Source of the DNA: Myxococcales bacterium
GTDB lineage: Bacteria; Myxococcota_A; Polyangia; Polyangiales; Polyangiaceae
NCBI GenBank assembly: GCA_016212965.1
Contig: JACRDA010000388.1
Location: forward strand, 1-37,850
Reading direction: 5' to 3'
DNA: 37,850 bases
In this document: positions 11,520 through 24,185 of the stretch, one piece after another
Layout: every line of letters starts with the position of its first letter
Numbering within the stretch: the stretch's first letter is position 1
The notes under the pieces: generated by a model
Seen by the model: the letters and a program-made list of their open reading frames with translations, nothing else
The model's database searches: none
Told to the model about the DNA's origin: nothing
Position numbers and translations under genes: made by a program

Positions 11520-12203
11520 TCAGGGCGCCTTTTTGGGCGCCGGCGGAGCGGCCGGCGCGGGTGCGGGCGTGCCCGGCGTCGGCGCCGGGGACGGTGCGGG
11601 GCCGGTGCCGGGACCGCTGACACCGCCGGGCGTGCCCGGCGTGCCGGTGCCGCCCTCGCCGCTGTTGTACATCTGGATGACGCGGTCGGTGACGTCGAGG
11701 TCCGAGCGGAAGTACGGCACGGCCTGCTTGTCGAGCACCACGTCGATGCTGTTCTGAGCCGCGAGGCGGCGGAGCAAGCCCATCATGCGCTGCACGATCG
11801 GCACCGTCAGCTCGTTCTCCTGGCGCCGCATCTCGCTCTGGTACTCGTAGAGGCGGCTCTGCAGCTCGGCCGCTTGACGCTTGAGCTCCGCGTCCTTCTT
11901 GGCCAGCACCTCCTTGGTGGCGCCCGGGCTCTTCTTCTCCTTCTCGAAGTCCGCCTGCGCCTGCTGGAAGCTCTTCTGGAGCTCGTCGAGGTCCGTCTGC
12001 CGGTGATCGAAGAGCTGCTTCAGCTTGGCCTGGACCCGGAGCCCGTCCTCGGTCTCGACCACGGCGCGGCGCAGATCGATGACCGCGATCTTGGTGTCGG
12101 CGGATGCCACCGCCGGCGCGGCGAGCGCTGCGGCGAGGACCGTGCCCGCGAGCAGGCGTCGGAGCGTGTGGCGGGGACGTGCGACCGAGGGTGCGATGGC
12201 CAT
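11520..12203 (-). CDS. OmpH/Skp-family periplasmic chaperone-like protein
   Basis: 227 residues from ATG at 12203. A signal peptide (RHTLRRLLAGTVLAAALAAP, then AVASADT as a likely signal peptidase I site) is followed by the family opening KIAVIDLRRAVVETEDGLR, a long Glu/Lys/Gln-rich coiled coil (about 65-135), and the closing strand region NSIDVVLDKQAVPYF that returns to the base domain. Skp-type proteins hold unfolded outer-membrane proteins in the periplasm. Unusual is a Pro/Gly/Ala/Thr tail of about 55 residues ending in PAPKKAP. The usual partners bamA and lpxD are not next to it. A strong leaderless-type promoter (TTGACG-N17-TATCCG) lies directly upstream. Confidence 0.85.
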   Translation of the reverse strand: MAIAPSVARPRHTLRRLLAGTVLAAALAAPAVASADTKIAVIDLRRAVVETEDGLRVQAKLKQLFDHRQTDLDELQKSFQQAQADFEKEKKSPGATKEVLAKKDAELKRQAAELQSRLYEYQSEMRRQENELTVPIVQRMMGLLRRLAAQNSIDVVLDKQAVPYFRSDLDVTDRVIQMYNSGEGGTGTPGTPGGVSGPGTGPAPSPAPTPGTPAPAPAAPPAPKKAP

Positions 12204-12210
12204 GCGGGAC

Positions 12211-12239
12211 CGGATAGCCCCCGGGCCAGGCACCGTCAA
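12211..12239 (-). promoter_or_regulatory. Promoter of the Skp-like gene (TTGACG-N17-TATCCG)
   Basis: Read on the minus strand, TTGACG (12239-12234), a 17-nt spacer and TATCCG (12216-12211) form a near-consensus sigma-70 promoter. The -10 ends 7 nt before the ATG at 12203, so the transcript should start at or next to the start codon. The -35 and following bases TTGACGGTGCC are identical to those before argH. Confidence 0.6.
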
Positions 12240-12312
12240 GAACCAAGCAAGAACGCGGGGGTCCGGGCGCGCAGAGCCGGCCGGCGCGCGCGCCGCGGGG
12301 CGGCGAGACCGC

Positions 12313-16218
<3,906 letters not shown>

Positions 16219-16422
16219 CCGGTGATCGATCCCTCGAGGTCACCCTCGGCGGGTGCACCTCGCACGGCGCGCCGCGGCGCGCCTCTCGGGCGCACGCGCG
16301 TCTGGCCGCAAAGTATCACGAACGTCGCGGAGGTAGCGAGCTTGCGCGCCACGCGGGCGGCCCACGCGGGTGACGCGGCGCGGCATTCGAGGAAGGCGAG
16401 CAGCGGCGGAGTCGGGCCGCGC

Positions 16423-16451
16423 TTGCCTGACGAGCCGCTGGCGACTAACCT
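16423..16451 (+). promoter_or_regulatory. Candidate promoter of tRNA-Glu
   Basis: TTGCCT (16423-16428), a 17-nt spacer and TAACCT (16446-16451) precede the tRNA by 22 nt. Each hexamer matches sigma-70 consensus only in part, but spacing and position fit. The rest of the 255-nt gap between the kinase gene and the tRNA shows no gene. Confidence 0.4.
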
Positions 16452-16473
16452 GCGCCCTCTGCGCAGCAGGCCC

Positions 16474-16548
16474 GTCCCCATCGTCTAGCCCGGCCCAGGA
16501 CCCAGCCCTTTCACGGCTGTTACGCGGGTTCAAATCCCGCTGGGGACG
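16474..16548 (+). tRNA. tRNA-Glu (anticodon UUC)
   Basis: A full cloverleaf can be folded by eye. The acceptor arms are gtcccca (16474-16480) and tggggac (16541-16547) with discriminator G16548. The anticodon stem is cagcc/ggctg (16503-16507 and 16515-16519) enclosing the 7-base loop ctttcac, anticodon TTC at 16510-16512. The T-arm is gcggg-ttcaaat-cccgc (16524-16540). CCA is not encoded. Length is 75 nt, normal for tRNA-Glu. Confidence 0.97.
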
Positions 16549-16662
16549 CAACATCGCGGCCCTCGGTCGCGCGCCTCTTGGCCACGACCGCTGCGCGCGC
16601 GAGCCGACGGGCGGCTCGGGCGATCGTGGCGGGATCGATCGGCTGCCCCCCGACCTCAAGTT

Positions 16663-16693
16663 CCACGGGCGTTCGTCCGTGGTTCTGCTAATT
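16663..16693 (+). terminator. Hairpin with T-containing tail after tRNA-Glu / in ABC-F gene leader
   Basis: ccacggg (16663-16669) pairs with tccgtgg (16676-16682) across a 6-nt loop cgttcg (one G-T pair), and ttctgctaatt follows. It could end the tRNA transcript or act as an attenuator just before the ABC-F gene, whose ATG lies 24 nt after the stem. The T-tract is imperfect. Confidence 0.4.
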
Positions 16694-16705
16694 GCCGCGC
16701 CCCCC

Positions 16706-18346
<1,641 letters not shown>

Positions 18347-18409
18347 GCTCCCTGCCGCCAGGCGCCGCCGCGCCCTGCCAGGTCGCTCGGCTCGGCGTCC
18401 GCGGCGCGG

Positions 18410-19714
18410 TCAGCCGCGTCGCTCGGGAGGGCTCGGCTCGAGCCGGCCCCGCAACGCGTCGAGCGCGAGCGCTCCAGGGGCGCCCGGTGAGACGCGCGCA
18501 CGCAGGCTCGCCCTGGCGTCGCCGGCGCCGAGCTCGCCGACCTCGCTCGCTACCCGCCGGTAGGCCTCGCGGAAGGGGACGCCCGCGACGGCGAGGTCGA
18601 CGGCCCGGTCGGTGGCGAAGCACTCGGGCGTCACGGCCGCGAGCATGTGCGCGCGGTCGAGCACGAGGCCCGCGACGAGGCGCGGCACGAGGCGGGTCGT
18701 GGCGAGGGCCTCGTCGAGCCCGCGCATGAGCGGCGCCTTCGTGAGCTGTAGATCGCGGTGGTAGCCGCTCGGCAGCGCCACGAGCGTCTGGAGCTCGGTG
18801 CTCGCGCCCTGCACGACGGCGCACGAGGCGCGCATGAGCTCGACGAGATCGGGGTTGCGCTTGTGGGGCATGATCGACGAGCCGGTCATGAGGGCCGGGT
18901 CGAGGCGCACGAAGGCGGCCTCGCTGGTGGTGAAAAAGGACAGATCCCAGGCGAAGCGGCGCAGCACGGCGCACACGTGCCAGGCGGCACCGAGCACCGC
19001 GACCTCGTGGATGCCGCGCGAGGACTGCGAGGCGAGCGGGTTGTCGGCCACGCCGGCGAAGCCGAGCTCGGCGGCGACGCCCGCGCGGTCGAGCGGCAGG
19101 TTGACCCCGTAGCCCGCGGCCGCGCCGAGCGGCGAGCGGTCGAGCAGGTTGCGCGTCGCCTGCACGTGGTCGCGCGCGTCGGCGAGGCCCTCGGCGACGG
19201 CGGACAGCCACAGGCCCACCGACGACGGCACGGCGCGCTGCAGGTGGGTGTAGCCGGGCATCGGCGTCATGGCCTCGCGCTCGGCCGTCTCGCACAGCGC
19301 GAGCGCCGCGAACCGCGCCGCCTCGGCGAGGTCGGCAAGCGCCTCGCGCTCGTAGAGACGCAGGGCGACCAGCACCTGGTCGTTGCGGCTGCGGCCGGTG
19401 TGGACCTTGCGCCCGACGTCGCCGAGCCTCCGCACGAGCGCGGCCTCGATGGCGGTGTGGCCGTCCTCGTCGTCCGGCGTGAGCACGAAGGCTCCGGCCG
19501 CCGCGTCGCGGACGAGCTCCTCGAGGGCGAGCACGAGCGCGTCGACCTCGCCGGGCAGAAGGACGCCGATGCGCCCGAGCCCGCGCACGTGCGCCACGCT
19601 GGCGCGCAGGTCGTGGGGCAGCAGGCGCTGGTCGAGCTGCCAGTCGTCGCGCGCCGTGTACCGGAGCATCGCCCGATCCACACCCTCGCCCTTGTCCCAG
19701 AGTCGCCCGCTCAT
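18410..19714 (-). CDS. argH: Argininosuccinate lyase
   Basis: 434 residues; splits argininosuccinate into arginine and fumarate, the last step of arginine synthesis. Family motifs are complete: N-terminal MSGRLWDKGEGVDRAMLRYT, DEDGHTAIEAAL, KVHTGRSRNDQVLV, the substrate-binding MPGYTHLQRAVP, and the catalytic flexible-loop signature GSSIMPHKRNPD (about residues 272-283). The C-terminal part is slightly shorter than in enzymes of about 460 residues. The ATG at 19714 was selected because the longer frame from 19831 adds 39 Arg/Ala-rich residues and would run across the divergent promoter. argG and other arginine genes are not adjacent. The neighbouring divergent gene is a protein-arginine deiminase homologue. 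Confidence 0.95.
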   Translation of the reverse strand: MSGRLWDKGEGVDRAMLRYTARDDWQLDQRLLPHDLRASVAHVRGLGRIGVLLPGEVDALVLALEELVRDAAAGAFVLTPDDEDGHTAIEAALVRRLGDVGRKVHTGRSRNDQVLVALRLYEREALADLAEAARFAALALCETAEREAMTPMPGYTHLQRAVPSSVGLWLSAVAEGLADARDHVQATRNLLDRSPLGAAAGYGVNLPLDRAGVAAELGFAGVADNPLASQSSRGIHEVAVLGAAWHVCAVLRRFAWDLSFFTTSEAAFVRLDPALMTGSSIMPHKRNPDLVELMRASCAVVQGASTELQTLVALPSGYHRDLQLTKAPLMRGLDEALATTRLVPRLVAGLVLDRAHMLAAVTPECFATDRAVDLAVAGVPFREAYRRVASEVGELGAGDARASLRARVSPGAPGALALDALRGRLEPSPPERRG

Positions 19715-19720
19715 GGCGCG

Positions 19721-19749
19721 CTCGTACGGGAGCGCCGCGGCACCGTCAA
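19721..19749 (-). promoter_or_regulatory. Promoter of argH (TTGACG-N17-TACGAG)
   Basis: On the minus strand TTGACG (19749-19744), a 17-nt spacer and TACGAG (19726-19721) precede the argH ATG (19714) by 6 nt. The arrangement predicts a leaderless message and mirrors the promoter of the Skp-like gene, including the shared TTGACGGTGCC. Confidence 0.55.
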
Positions 19750-19793
19750 CCGCGCGCAGTGCGCGGGCCGTGGCGCGCGCCGCGCCGCGCCTG

Positions 19794-19799
19794 TAGCCT
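19794..19799 (+). promoter_or_regulatory. Candidate -10 hexamer of the PAD-lipoprotein operon
   Basis: TAGCCT lies 18 nt before the GTG at 19818, and an AAGGG (19806-19810) serves as a plausible Shine-Dalgarno site. The surrounding gtagcctggagcc (19793-19805) occurs exactly, in inverse orientation, at 10352-10364. No good -35 is visible. Confidence 0.3.
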
Positions 19800-19817
19800 G
19801 GAGCCAAGGGTCGATCG

Positions 19818-21692
19818 GTGCAGCGAGGCAAGCTCGAGACCGCGGCAGGCGCGACGCTGGCGCTCCTGATCGCGGGCTGCGGCAGCGGCGAGAGCGACGG
19901 TGCGCCCTCGAGCCCGGTCGCAGTGGTCGACCTCGTGGTCGACGCGGACCGCGATGGGCGCGCCGACCCGGGCTCGGACGTGGACCGCCTCGAGGACGAC
20001 GCCTGGGACGCGAGCCGCGGGGCGATCTTCCTCGCGAACTACGACGACGACGACGGCGACGGGGTGGCCGACGCCGACGACACGGAGGTCGACGGACCCG
20101 AGGACGAGGCGGATCTCGCGCGCGTCGTCGTGCGGCCCTGGCCCGAGGCCCCGGATGGGGCGAGCGGCACGGTCACGCTCCTCGACCCCGACCCCGAGGT
20201 CGCCGCGCACACGAGTGACGATCCGGCGCGCCACGTGCGCCTCTTCCGCCGCGAGCCCGCTGGCGGCTGGACACTCGTCGCGGGACAGCTCGAGCCGTGC
20301 GCCTACGGCGCGGTGAGCTGTGCCGTGGCGGCGAGCTTCGCCCTCGACACCGCCGAGCTGCGGGCGGGTGTCGAGCTCGGCCTCGAGGCGCGGCACTTCG
20401 CCGGCACGGTCGCCGCGGCCGACTGGTCCGGCGAGGTGCGGCTCGAGCTCGCCGTCACCGTGGGGGCGGAGCTCGTGACGACGGACGAGAGCCCCGACGG
20501 CCGCGAGCGCGCGCGGCTGCGCGTCGCGCCGTGGATGAGCTTCGGGAGCCTGAGCGTGCACGACACGCTCTACTCGAGCGACGACGACCCGGCGTTCGTC
20601 GCCGCCGTGGGCGCGGCAGCGGGCGAGGCGGGGCTCGACCACCGGCCGCTCGCCGGCTGGGACGATCCGTGGACCGAGGACTGGATGCAGCCCGGCTACG
20701 CCGCCCTGCCGGCCGAGGACGGTCTCGCGCACGGCATGCGCGTCGCGCTCGCGCGCCCCTGGGGGCGGGGCTTCGGGCCGGGCGCCCTGCCCGCGGCGGA
20801 GCTCGCCGCGATGCACCTCGGTCCGGACCGGGGCTACCTCGAGCCCTGCGAGCGCGCCGGCGACAAGTGCCCGCTCCACACCGGCGAGATGCACTACGGC
20901 ACGACCTTCGACTCGTACGGCAACCACGAGCTCGTGCCCGCGTCCGCGGGCTTCCCCGCGGGGCGGATCGTGTACGGCTCCGGCGTGCTCCAGACCACGC
21001 GCGCGTTCTACGCCGCGCAGGCGGTGCAGGCGCCCTTCGACGTCGACACGAGCTGGCTCTGGGTCGGCCACGTGGACGAGGTCTTCGGCTACGTGCCGGC
21101 CGCGACGGCGCGCGGCTGGAAGGTGCTCGTCGCGTCGCCGTCGCTCGCGCGTCAGATGCTCGAGGCGTGGCAGGCGCAGGGGCACGGAAGCGCCGTCCTC
21201 TTCGCCGGCAAGCAGAGCTGGAACGGTGCGAGCGCTGCCATCACGATCGACGCCTTGCTCGCCGACGTCGCGCTCGCGCAGGCACAGCAGGAAGCCGAGA
21301 GCTTCATCGACGCCATGGTGGAGCGCTTCCGGACCGAGCTCGGGCTCGCCGACGACGAGCTCGTGCCCATGCCGTTCTTCTACGGCGAGGTCGACGGCTA
21401 CAAGGTGGCCTACATCCCGGGCACCGTGAATGCGCGTGTCTTCGGCGACCACATCCTCGTCCCCGATCCCTTCGGGCCGGTGATCGACGGGGTCGACGGC
21501 TTCAGGCAGGATCTGCTCGACCGTCTCGGCACGCCGGCCCACGCGCTCGGCGCAACCGGGCAGGGGCTCGACGTGCGCTTCGTCGACGACTGGGACAGCT
21601 ACCACCTGCTCGGCGGCGAGGTGCACTGCGCCACCAACGAGGAGGGGCCGCCGCCCGCGGAACCGCGCTGGTGGGAGGTCGCGGGGCCGTGA
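19818..21692 (+). CDS. Protein-arginine deiminase (PAD) family lipoprotein
   Basis: 624 residues, predicted outer-surface or periplasmic lipoprotein: signal TLALLIAGC with lipobox Cys21. Residues about 33-120 resemble the PAD middle domain, with Asp-rich calcium-type motifs VDADRDGRADPGSD and YDDDDGDGVADADD around RGAIFLANY. The C-terminal two thirds follow the vertebrate PAD catalytic domain as I remember it: WTEDWMQPGY (Asp288), RPWGRGF (Arg317), GPDRGYLE, FDSYGNHELVP, GRIVYGSGV, WLWVGHVDEVFGYVPA (His418, Asp420), LLASP-like VLVASPSLARQML, GHGSAVLF, ELGLADDELVPMPF, DPFGPVIDGVDGF and finally YHLLGGEVHCATN (Cys604) with RWWEV. Asp, His-x-Asp and Cys align with PAD4 D350, H471/D473 and C645. 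PADs convert peptidyl-arginine to citrulline in a Ca-dependent way; activity and substrates here are inference. The next gene overlaps by 4 nt. Confidence 0.88.
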   Translation: MQRGKLETAAGATLALLIAGCGSGESDGAPSSPVAVVDLVVDADRDGRADPGSDVDRLEDDAWDASRGAIFLANYDDDDGDGVADADDTEVDGPEDEADLARVVVRPWPEAPDGASGTVTLLDPDPEVAAHTSDDPARHVRLFRREPAGGWTLVAGQLEPCAYGAVSCAVAASFALDTAELRAGVELGLEARHFAGTVAAADWSGEVRLELAVTVGAELVTTDESPDGRERARLRVAPWMSFGSLSVHDTLYSSDDDPAFVAAVGAAAGEAGLDHRPLAGWDDPWTEDWMQPGYAALPAEDGLAHGMRVALARPWGRGFGPGALPAAELAAMHLGPDRGYLEPCERAGDKCPLHTGEMHYGTTFDSYGNHELVPASAGFPAGRIVYGSGVLQTTRAFYAAQAVQAPFDVDTSWLWVGHVDEVFGYVPAATARGWKVLVASPSLARQMLEAWQAQGHGSAVLFAGKQSWNGASAAITIDALLADVALAQAQQEAESFIDAMVERFRTELGLADDELVPMPFFYGEVDGYKVAYIPGTVNARVFGDHILVPDPFGPVIDGVDGFRQDLLDRLGTPAHALGATGQGLDVRFVDDWDSYHLLGGEVHCATNEEGPPPAEPRWWEVAGP

Positions 21693-22651
21693 GCGCGCAC
21701 GGACGTCACCGCTCGTGGCGGCCGCTCCGGCGGGTGCTCGCTGCGCTCGCGCTCGCGCTCGGTCTCGGGTGGGGGGCACCGGCGCGCGCCGACGGGCTCG
21801 TGGCGGCGCCCGGCGACCTCGCGCCGGCGGTCCGGGCCGAGCTCGCCCGGGAGATCGCGGCGGCGCGAGTCCGGGAGCCCGCGGCCTTCGCGGCGGTCGC
21901 CGCGGTGGCGGGCTACCGGCCGGAGAGCTACCGCGCCTTCCGGAACCCGGCGCCCACGGTCACCGGCGAGCTCGTGGCCCTCGGCCGGGCGGCGCTGTGG
22001 CCGATGCTCGAGGAGCTCGCGTTCGCGGCGCGGCCTCGCGGGAGCGCGACCGACGCCGAGTGGGAGGCGCTCGCGGTGGGCATGCTGCAGGCGGTGGGGC
22101 GCCTGCGCGACCCGCGCGCCGCACCGGTCGTGCGGGCCGCCTTCCGCGCGAGCCGGCCCGACGGTCGCGTGGCCCACTTCGCGGCCCGCGCGCTCGGCGA
22201 CGCTTGCCACGGCGACGAGGCGTCCCGTTCGCTCCTCGCGGAGGCGCTCGGCGGCGCACGCCGGCGCGCGGGCGTCGCTGGGCTCGGGCAGTGCAGGGGG
22301 CTGCCGAGCGCGCGTCTGCTCGCCGCTGCCCTCGAGCAGACGGTCGATCCCGAGGACGCCGTGCAACTCGCGGCGGCGCTCGGCGCCCAGGGCTCGAGCT
22401 GGGCCTGGCGCGCGCTCGGCGCGGAGCGGCAGGCCGAGGGCGAGGCGGTGCGCGCGCACCTCTCGGCTCCGCTCGGGGCGGCGTTCTTCCGCTTCGCCGG
22501 CGAGGCGCGGAACGCGCTCGCGCGCGCCATCCGCATGGTCGACCACCCCGCGCTCGCTGCGGCTTTGCGCGCGCGCCGGGCGGCTGCCGACGCGCCCACG
22601 CTCGCCGAGGTCGATCGGCTGATCGCGCACCTCGAGCGCGCGCCGCGCTGA
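21689..22651 (+). CDS. Secreted helical-repeat (HEAT-like) protein, coupled to the PAD lipoprotein
   Basis: 320 residues from a GTG at 21689 that overlaps the PAD stop codon (GTGA), implying translational coupling. The N-terminus is a signal peptide: Arg/His-rich n-region, LAALALALGLGWGA h-region and a signal peptidase I site at PARA-DG (about residue 34). The mature part is a chain of Ala/Arg/Leu helices with HEAT-like periodicity, for example VGRLRDPRAAPVVRAAFRAS, VAHFAARALGDACH and LAAALEQTVDPEDAVQLAAA, the last two with paired Cys residues (DACHGDEA, LGQCRGLPS). No catalytic motif is seen. HEAT-type solenoids usually bind protein, so it could present substrates to, or regulate, the deiminase; that is inference from operon structure only. 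I know no name for this protein. Confidence 0.75.
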   Translation: MSAHGRHRSWRPLRRVLAALALALGLGWGAPARADGLVAAPGDLAPAVRAELAREIAAARVREPAAFAAVAAVAGYRPESYRAFRNPAPTVTGELVALGRAALWPMLEELAFAARPRGSATDAEWEALAVGMLQAVGRLRDPRAAPVVRAAFRASRPDGRVAHFAARALGDACHGDEASRSLLAEALGGARRRAGVAGLGQCRGLPSARLLAAALEQTVDPEDAVQLAAALGAQGSSWAWRALGAERQAEGEAVRAHLSAPLGAAFFRFAGEARNALARAIRMVDHPALAAALRARRAAADAPTLAEVDRLIAHLERAPR

Positions 22652-22666
22652 GCCTCGCTGCGGCGC

Positions 22667-22692
22667 CGGCGCGCGGGCTGCGGGGCGCGCCG
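22667..22692 (+). terminator. GC-rich hairpin after the PAD operon
   Basis: cggcgcgc (22667-22674) and gcgcgccg (22685-22692) form a perfect 8-bp stem around a 10-nt loop, 15 nt after the stop codon of the helical-repeat gene. There is no T-run, so it is at best a weak or factor-assisted terminator. Confidence 0.3.
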
Positions 22693-22742
22693 AAGTGCGG
22701 CCAACGACGCCTCGGGTCTCGCGCCGGGCGCGCGCGGCAGGC

Positions 22743-22748
22743 TAGAGT
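22743..22748 (+). promoter_or_regulatory. Candidate -10 hexamer of the MFS gene (leaderless spacing)
   Basis: TAGAGT ends 6 nt before the ATG at 22755. The spacing matches the argH and bolA-like promoters; no -35 is evident. Confidence 0.35.
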
Positions 22749-22754
22749 GCGCCG

Positions 22755-24071
22755 ATGGGTGAGGCAGAGGCGAGCTCGACCGGCGCTCCGGCGCCGGGGC
22801 CGGCCGTGGGGCCCCCCGGGCGCGGCCTCACGAGCGGCTTCGTCGTCGCGTTCGCGCTCACCTGGCTCGCGTACGCCTCGTACTACCTGTGTCGCAAGAA
22901 CTTCGGCGTGGTGAAGGCGAAGCTCGACCTCGACGAGGGCTGGCTCGTCGCCATCGACACCGCGATGCTCGCCGCCTACGCCGTCGGACAGTTCGCGAGC
23001 GGCGCCATCGGCGACCGCCACGGCGCGCGCAAGCTCATCGCGCTCGGCATGATCGGCTCGGCGCTCGCGTGCGCCGCCTTCGGCCTCTCGGACCTGCCGC
23101 TCGTGTTCGCGCTCCTGTTCGGCCTCAACGGCCTCTTCCAGTCCTCCGGCTGGCCCGGGACGGTGAAGGCCATGGCCGAGTGGACGGCGCCGGCCCGCCG
23201 GGGCCGCGTGATGGGCCTGTGGGCCACCTGCTACCAGGTCGGTGGCATCGCGGCGACCGCGTTCGCGACCTTCCTGCTCGCCCATTTCGGCTGGCGTGCG
23301 GCCTTCCTCGGGCCCGCGCTGTGGGTCGCGACCGTGGGCATCGCGGTGTGGGCGCTGCTGCGCCCGGGTCCCTTCGCCGAACGGCGAGCGAGCACGCGCG
23401 AGTCCCCGACAGCCGAGGACGCGGTCGCGCGGGCGCGCCACGTGGAGGCCCGCACGCTCGCGCGCCGCGAGCTGCTCGTGAGCCGCGTCCTGTGGTGCTA
23501 CGGCCTGTGCTACTTCTGCCTCAAGCTCATCCGGTACAGCATCCTCTCGTGGCTCGCGTACTACTTCACGAAGGCCCTGCACCTCGACGCGGAGACCTCG
23601 GGCTACCTGTCGACTTCCTTCGAGATCGGGGGCTTCGCGGGCACGGTCGCGATGGGCTGGATCTCCGACAAGCTCGTCCACAAGGTGACGCGCGCCGCCT
23701 GCGCGGCGGTCGCGATCGTGGGGCTCGCAGGGGCGCTCCTGCTCTACAGCTTCGTCGGGGCGAGCAGCCTCGGCGCGAACTTCGCCAGCATGGCGCTCGT
23801 CGGCGCGCTGCTGTTCGCGGCCGACTCGCTCATCTCGGGCGCGGCGGCTCAGGACGCGGGCGGGGCGCACGGGGCGGGGCTCGCCGCGGGCGTCGTGAAC
23901 GGCGTCGGCTCGCTCGGCGCCGTGCTCCAGGGCGTGGTCACCATCTGGCTCAAGAATCGCCTCGGCTGGAACGAGGTCTTCCTGGCCTTCGTCGGCGTGG
24001 CGCTGCTCGGCGCCCTGGCGCTCCTGCCGGTCGTGCGGCGCCGCGCGCCGCCAGCCTCCGCGGCGGCCTGA
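22755..24071 (+). CDS. MFS transporter of the organophosphate:phosphate antiporter type
   Basis: 438 residues, about 12 membrane segments split by a charged central loop (RASTRESPTAEDAVARARHV, near 210-235), the usual two-times-six MFS plan. The N-terminal half carries YASYYLCRKNFGVVKAKL, the loop 2-3 motif SGAIGDRHGARKLIALG, and LNGLFQSSGWPGTVKAMAEW, a run strongly reminiscent of the GlpT/UhpT/SLC37 family that exchanges sugar phosphates or glycerol-3-phosphate for phosphate. The second half repeats the pattern (AMGWISDKLVHKVTR). The Arg in LCRKNFG corresponds to a substrate-phosphate-binding Arg in that family, from memory. The exact substrate is not predictable. It is monocistronic by spacing, with 103 nt before it and 114 nt after it. 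Confidence 0.85.
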   Translation: MGEAEASSTGAPAPGPAVGPPGRGLTSGFVVAFALTWLAYASYYLCRKNFGVVKAKLDLDEGWLVAIDTAMLAAYAVGQFASGAIGDRHGARKLIALGMIGSALACAAFGLSDLPLVFALLFGLNGLFQSSGWPGTVKAMAEWTAPARRGRVMGLWATCYQVGGIAATAFATFLLAHFGWRAAFLGPALWVATVGIAVWALLRPGPFAERRASTRESPTAEDAVARARHVEARTLARRELLVSRVLWCYGLCYFCLKLIRYSILSWLAYYFTKALHLDAETSGYLSTSFEIGGFAGTVAMGWISDKLVHKVTRAACAAVAIVGLAGALLLYSFVGASSLGANFASMALVGALLFAADSLISGAAAQDAGGAHGAGLAAGVVNGVGSLGAVLQGVVTIWLKNRLGWNEVFLAFVGVALLGALALLPVVRRRAPPASAAA

Positions 24072-24185
24072 GCCGGCCCGCACCGCGCGCGACCCTCGGC
24101 GACGCTCGACGACGCTCGCCGCGCGGCGGCTGACGCGCGCCGGTGGCGCCCGTGGTAGATCGCTCGCCCGAGACGAGGTGTCACC

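Noticed and set aside
11524..11541. ggcgcc-tttttg-ggcgcc as a terminator between the PP2C and Skp-like genes
   Set aside because: The T-run is in the loop rather than after the stem, and the bases encode the APKKAP end of the Skp-like protein.
16370..16705. N-terminal extension of the ABC-F protein to 16370
   Set aside because: It would run through the tRNA-Glu gene, and the added residues have no family similarity; ATG 16706 fits the fold.
19715..19831. Longer argH start at 19831
   Set aside because: The extra 39 residues are Arg/Ala-rich and overlap the divergent promoter and PAD start; ATG 19714 matches the family N-terminus.
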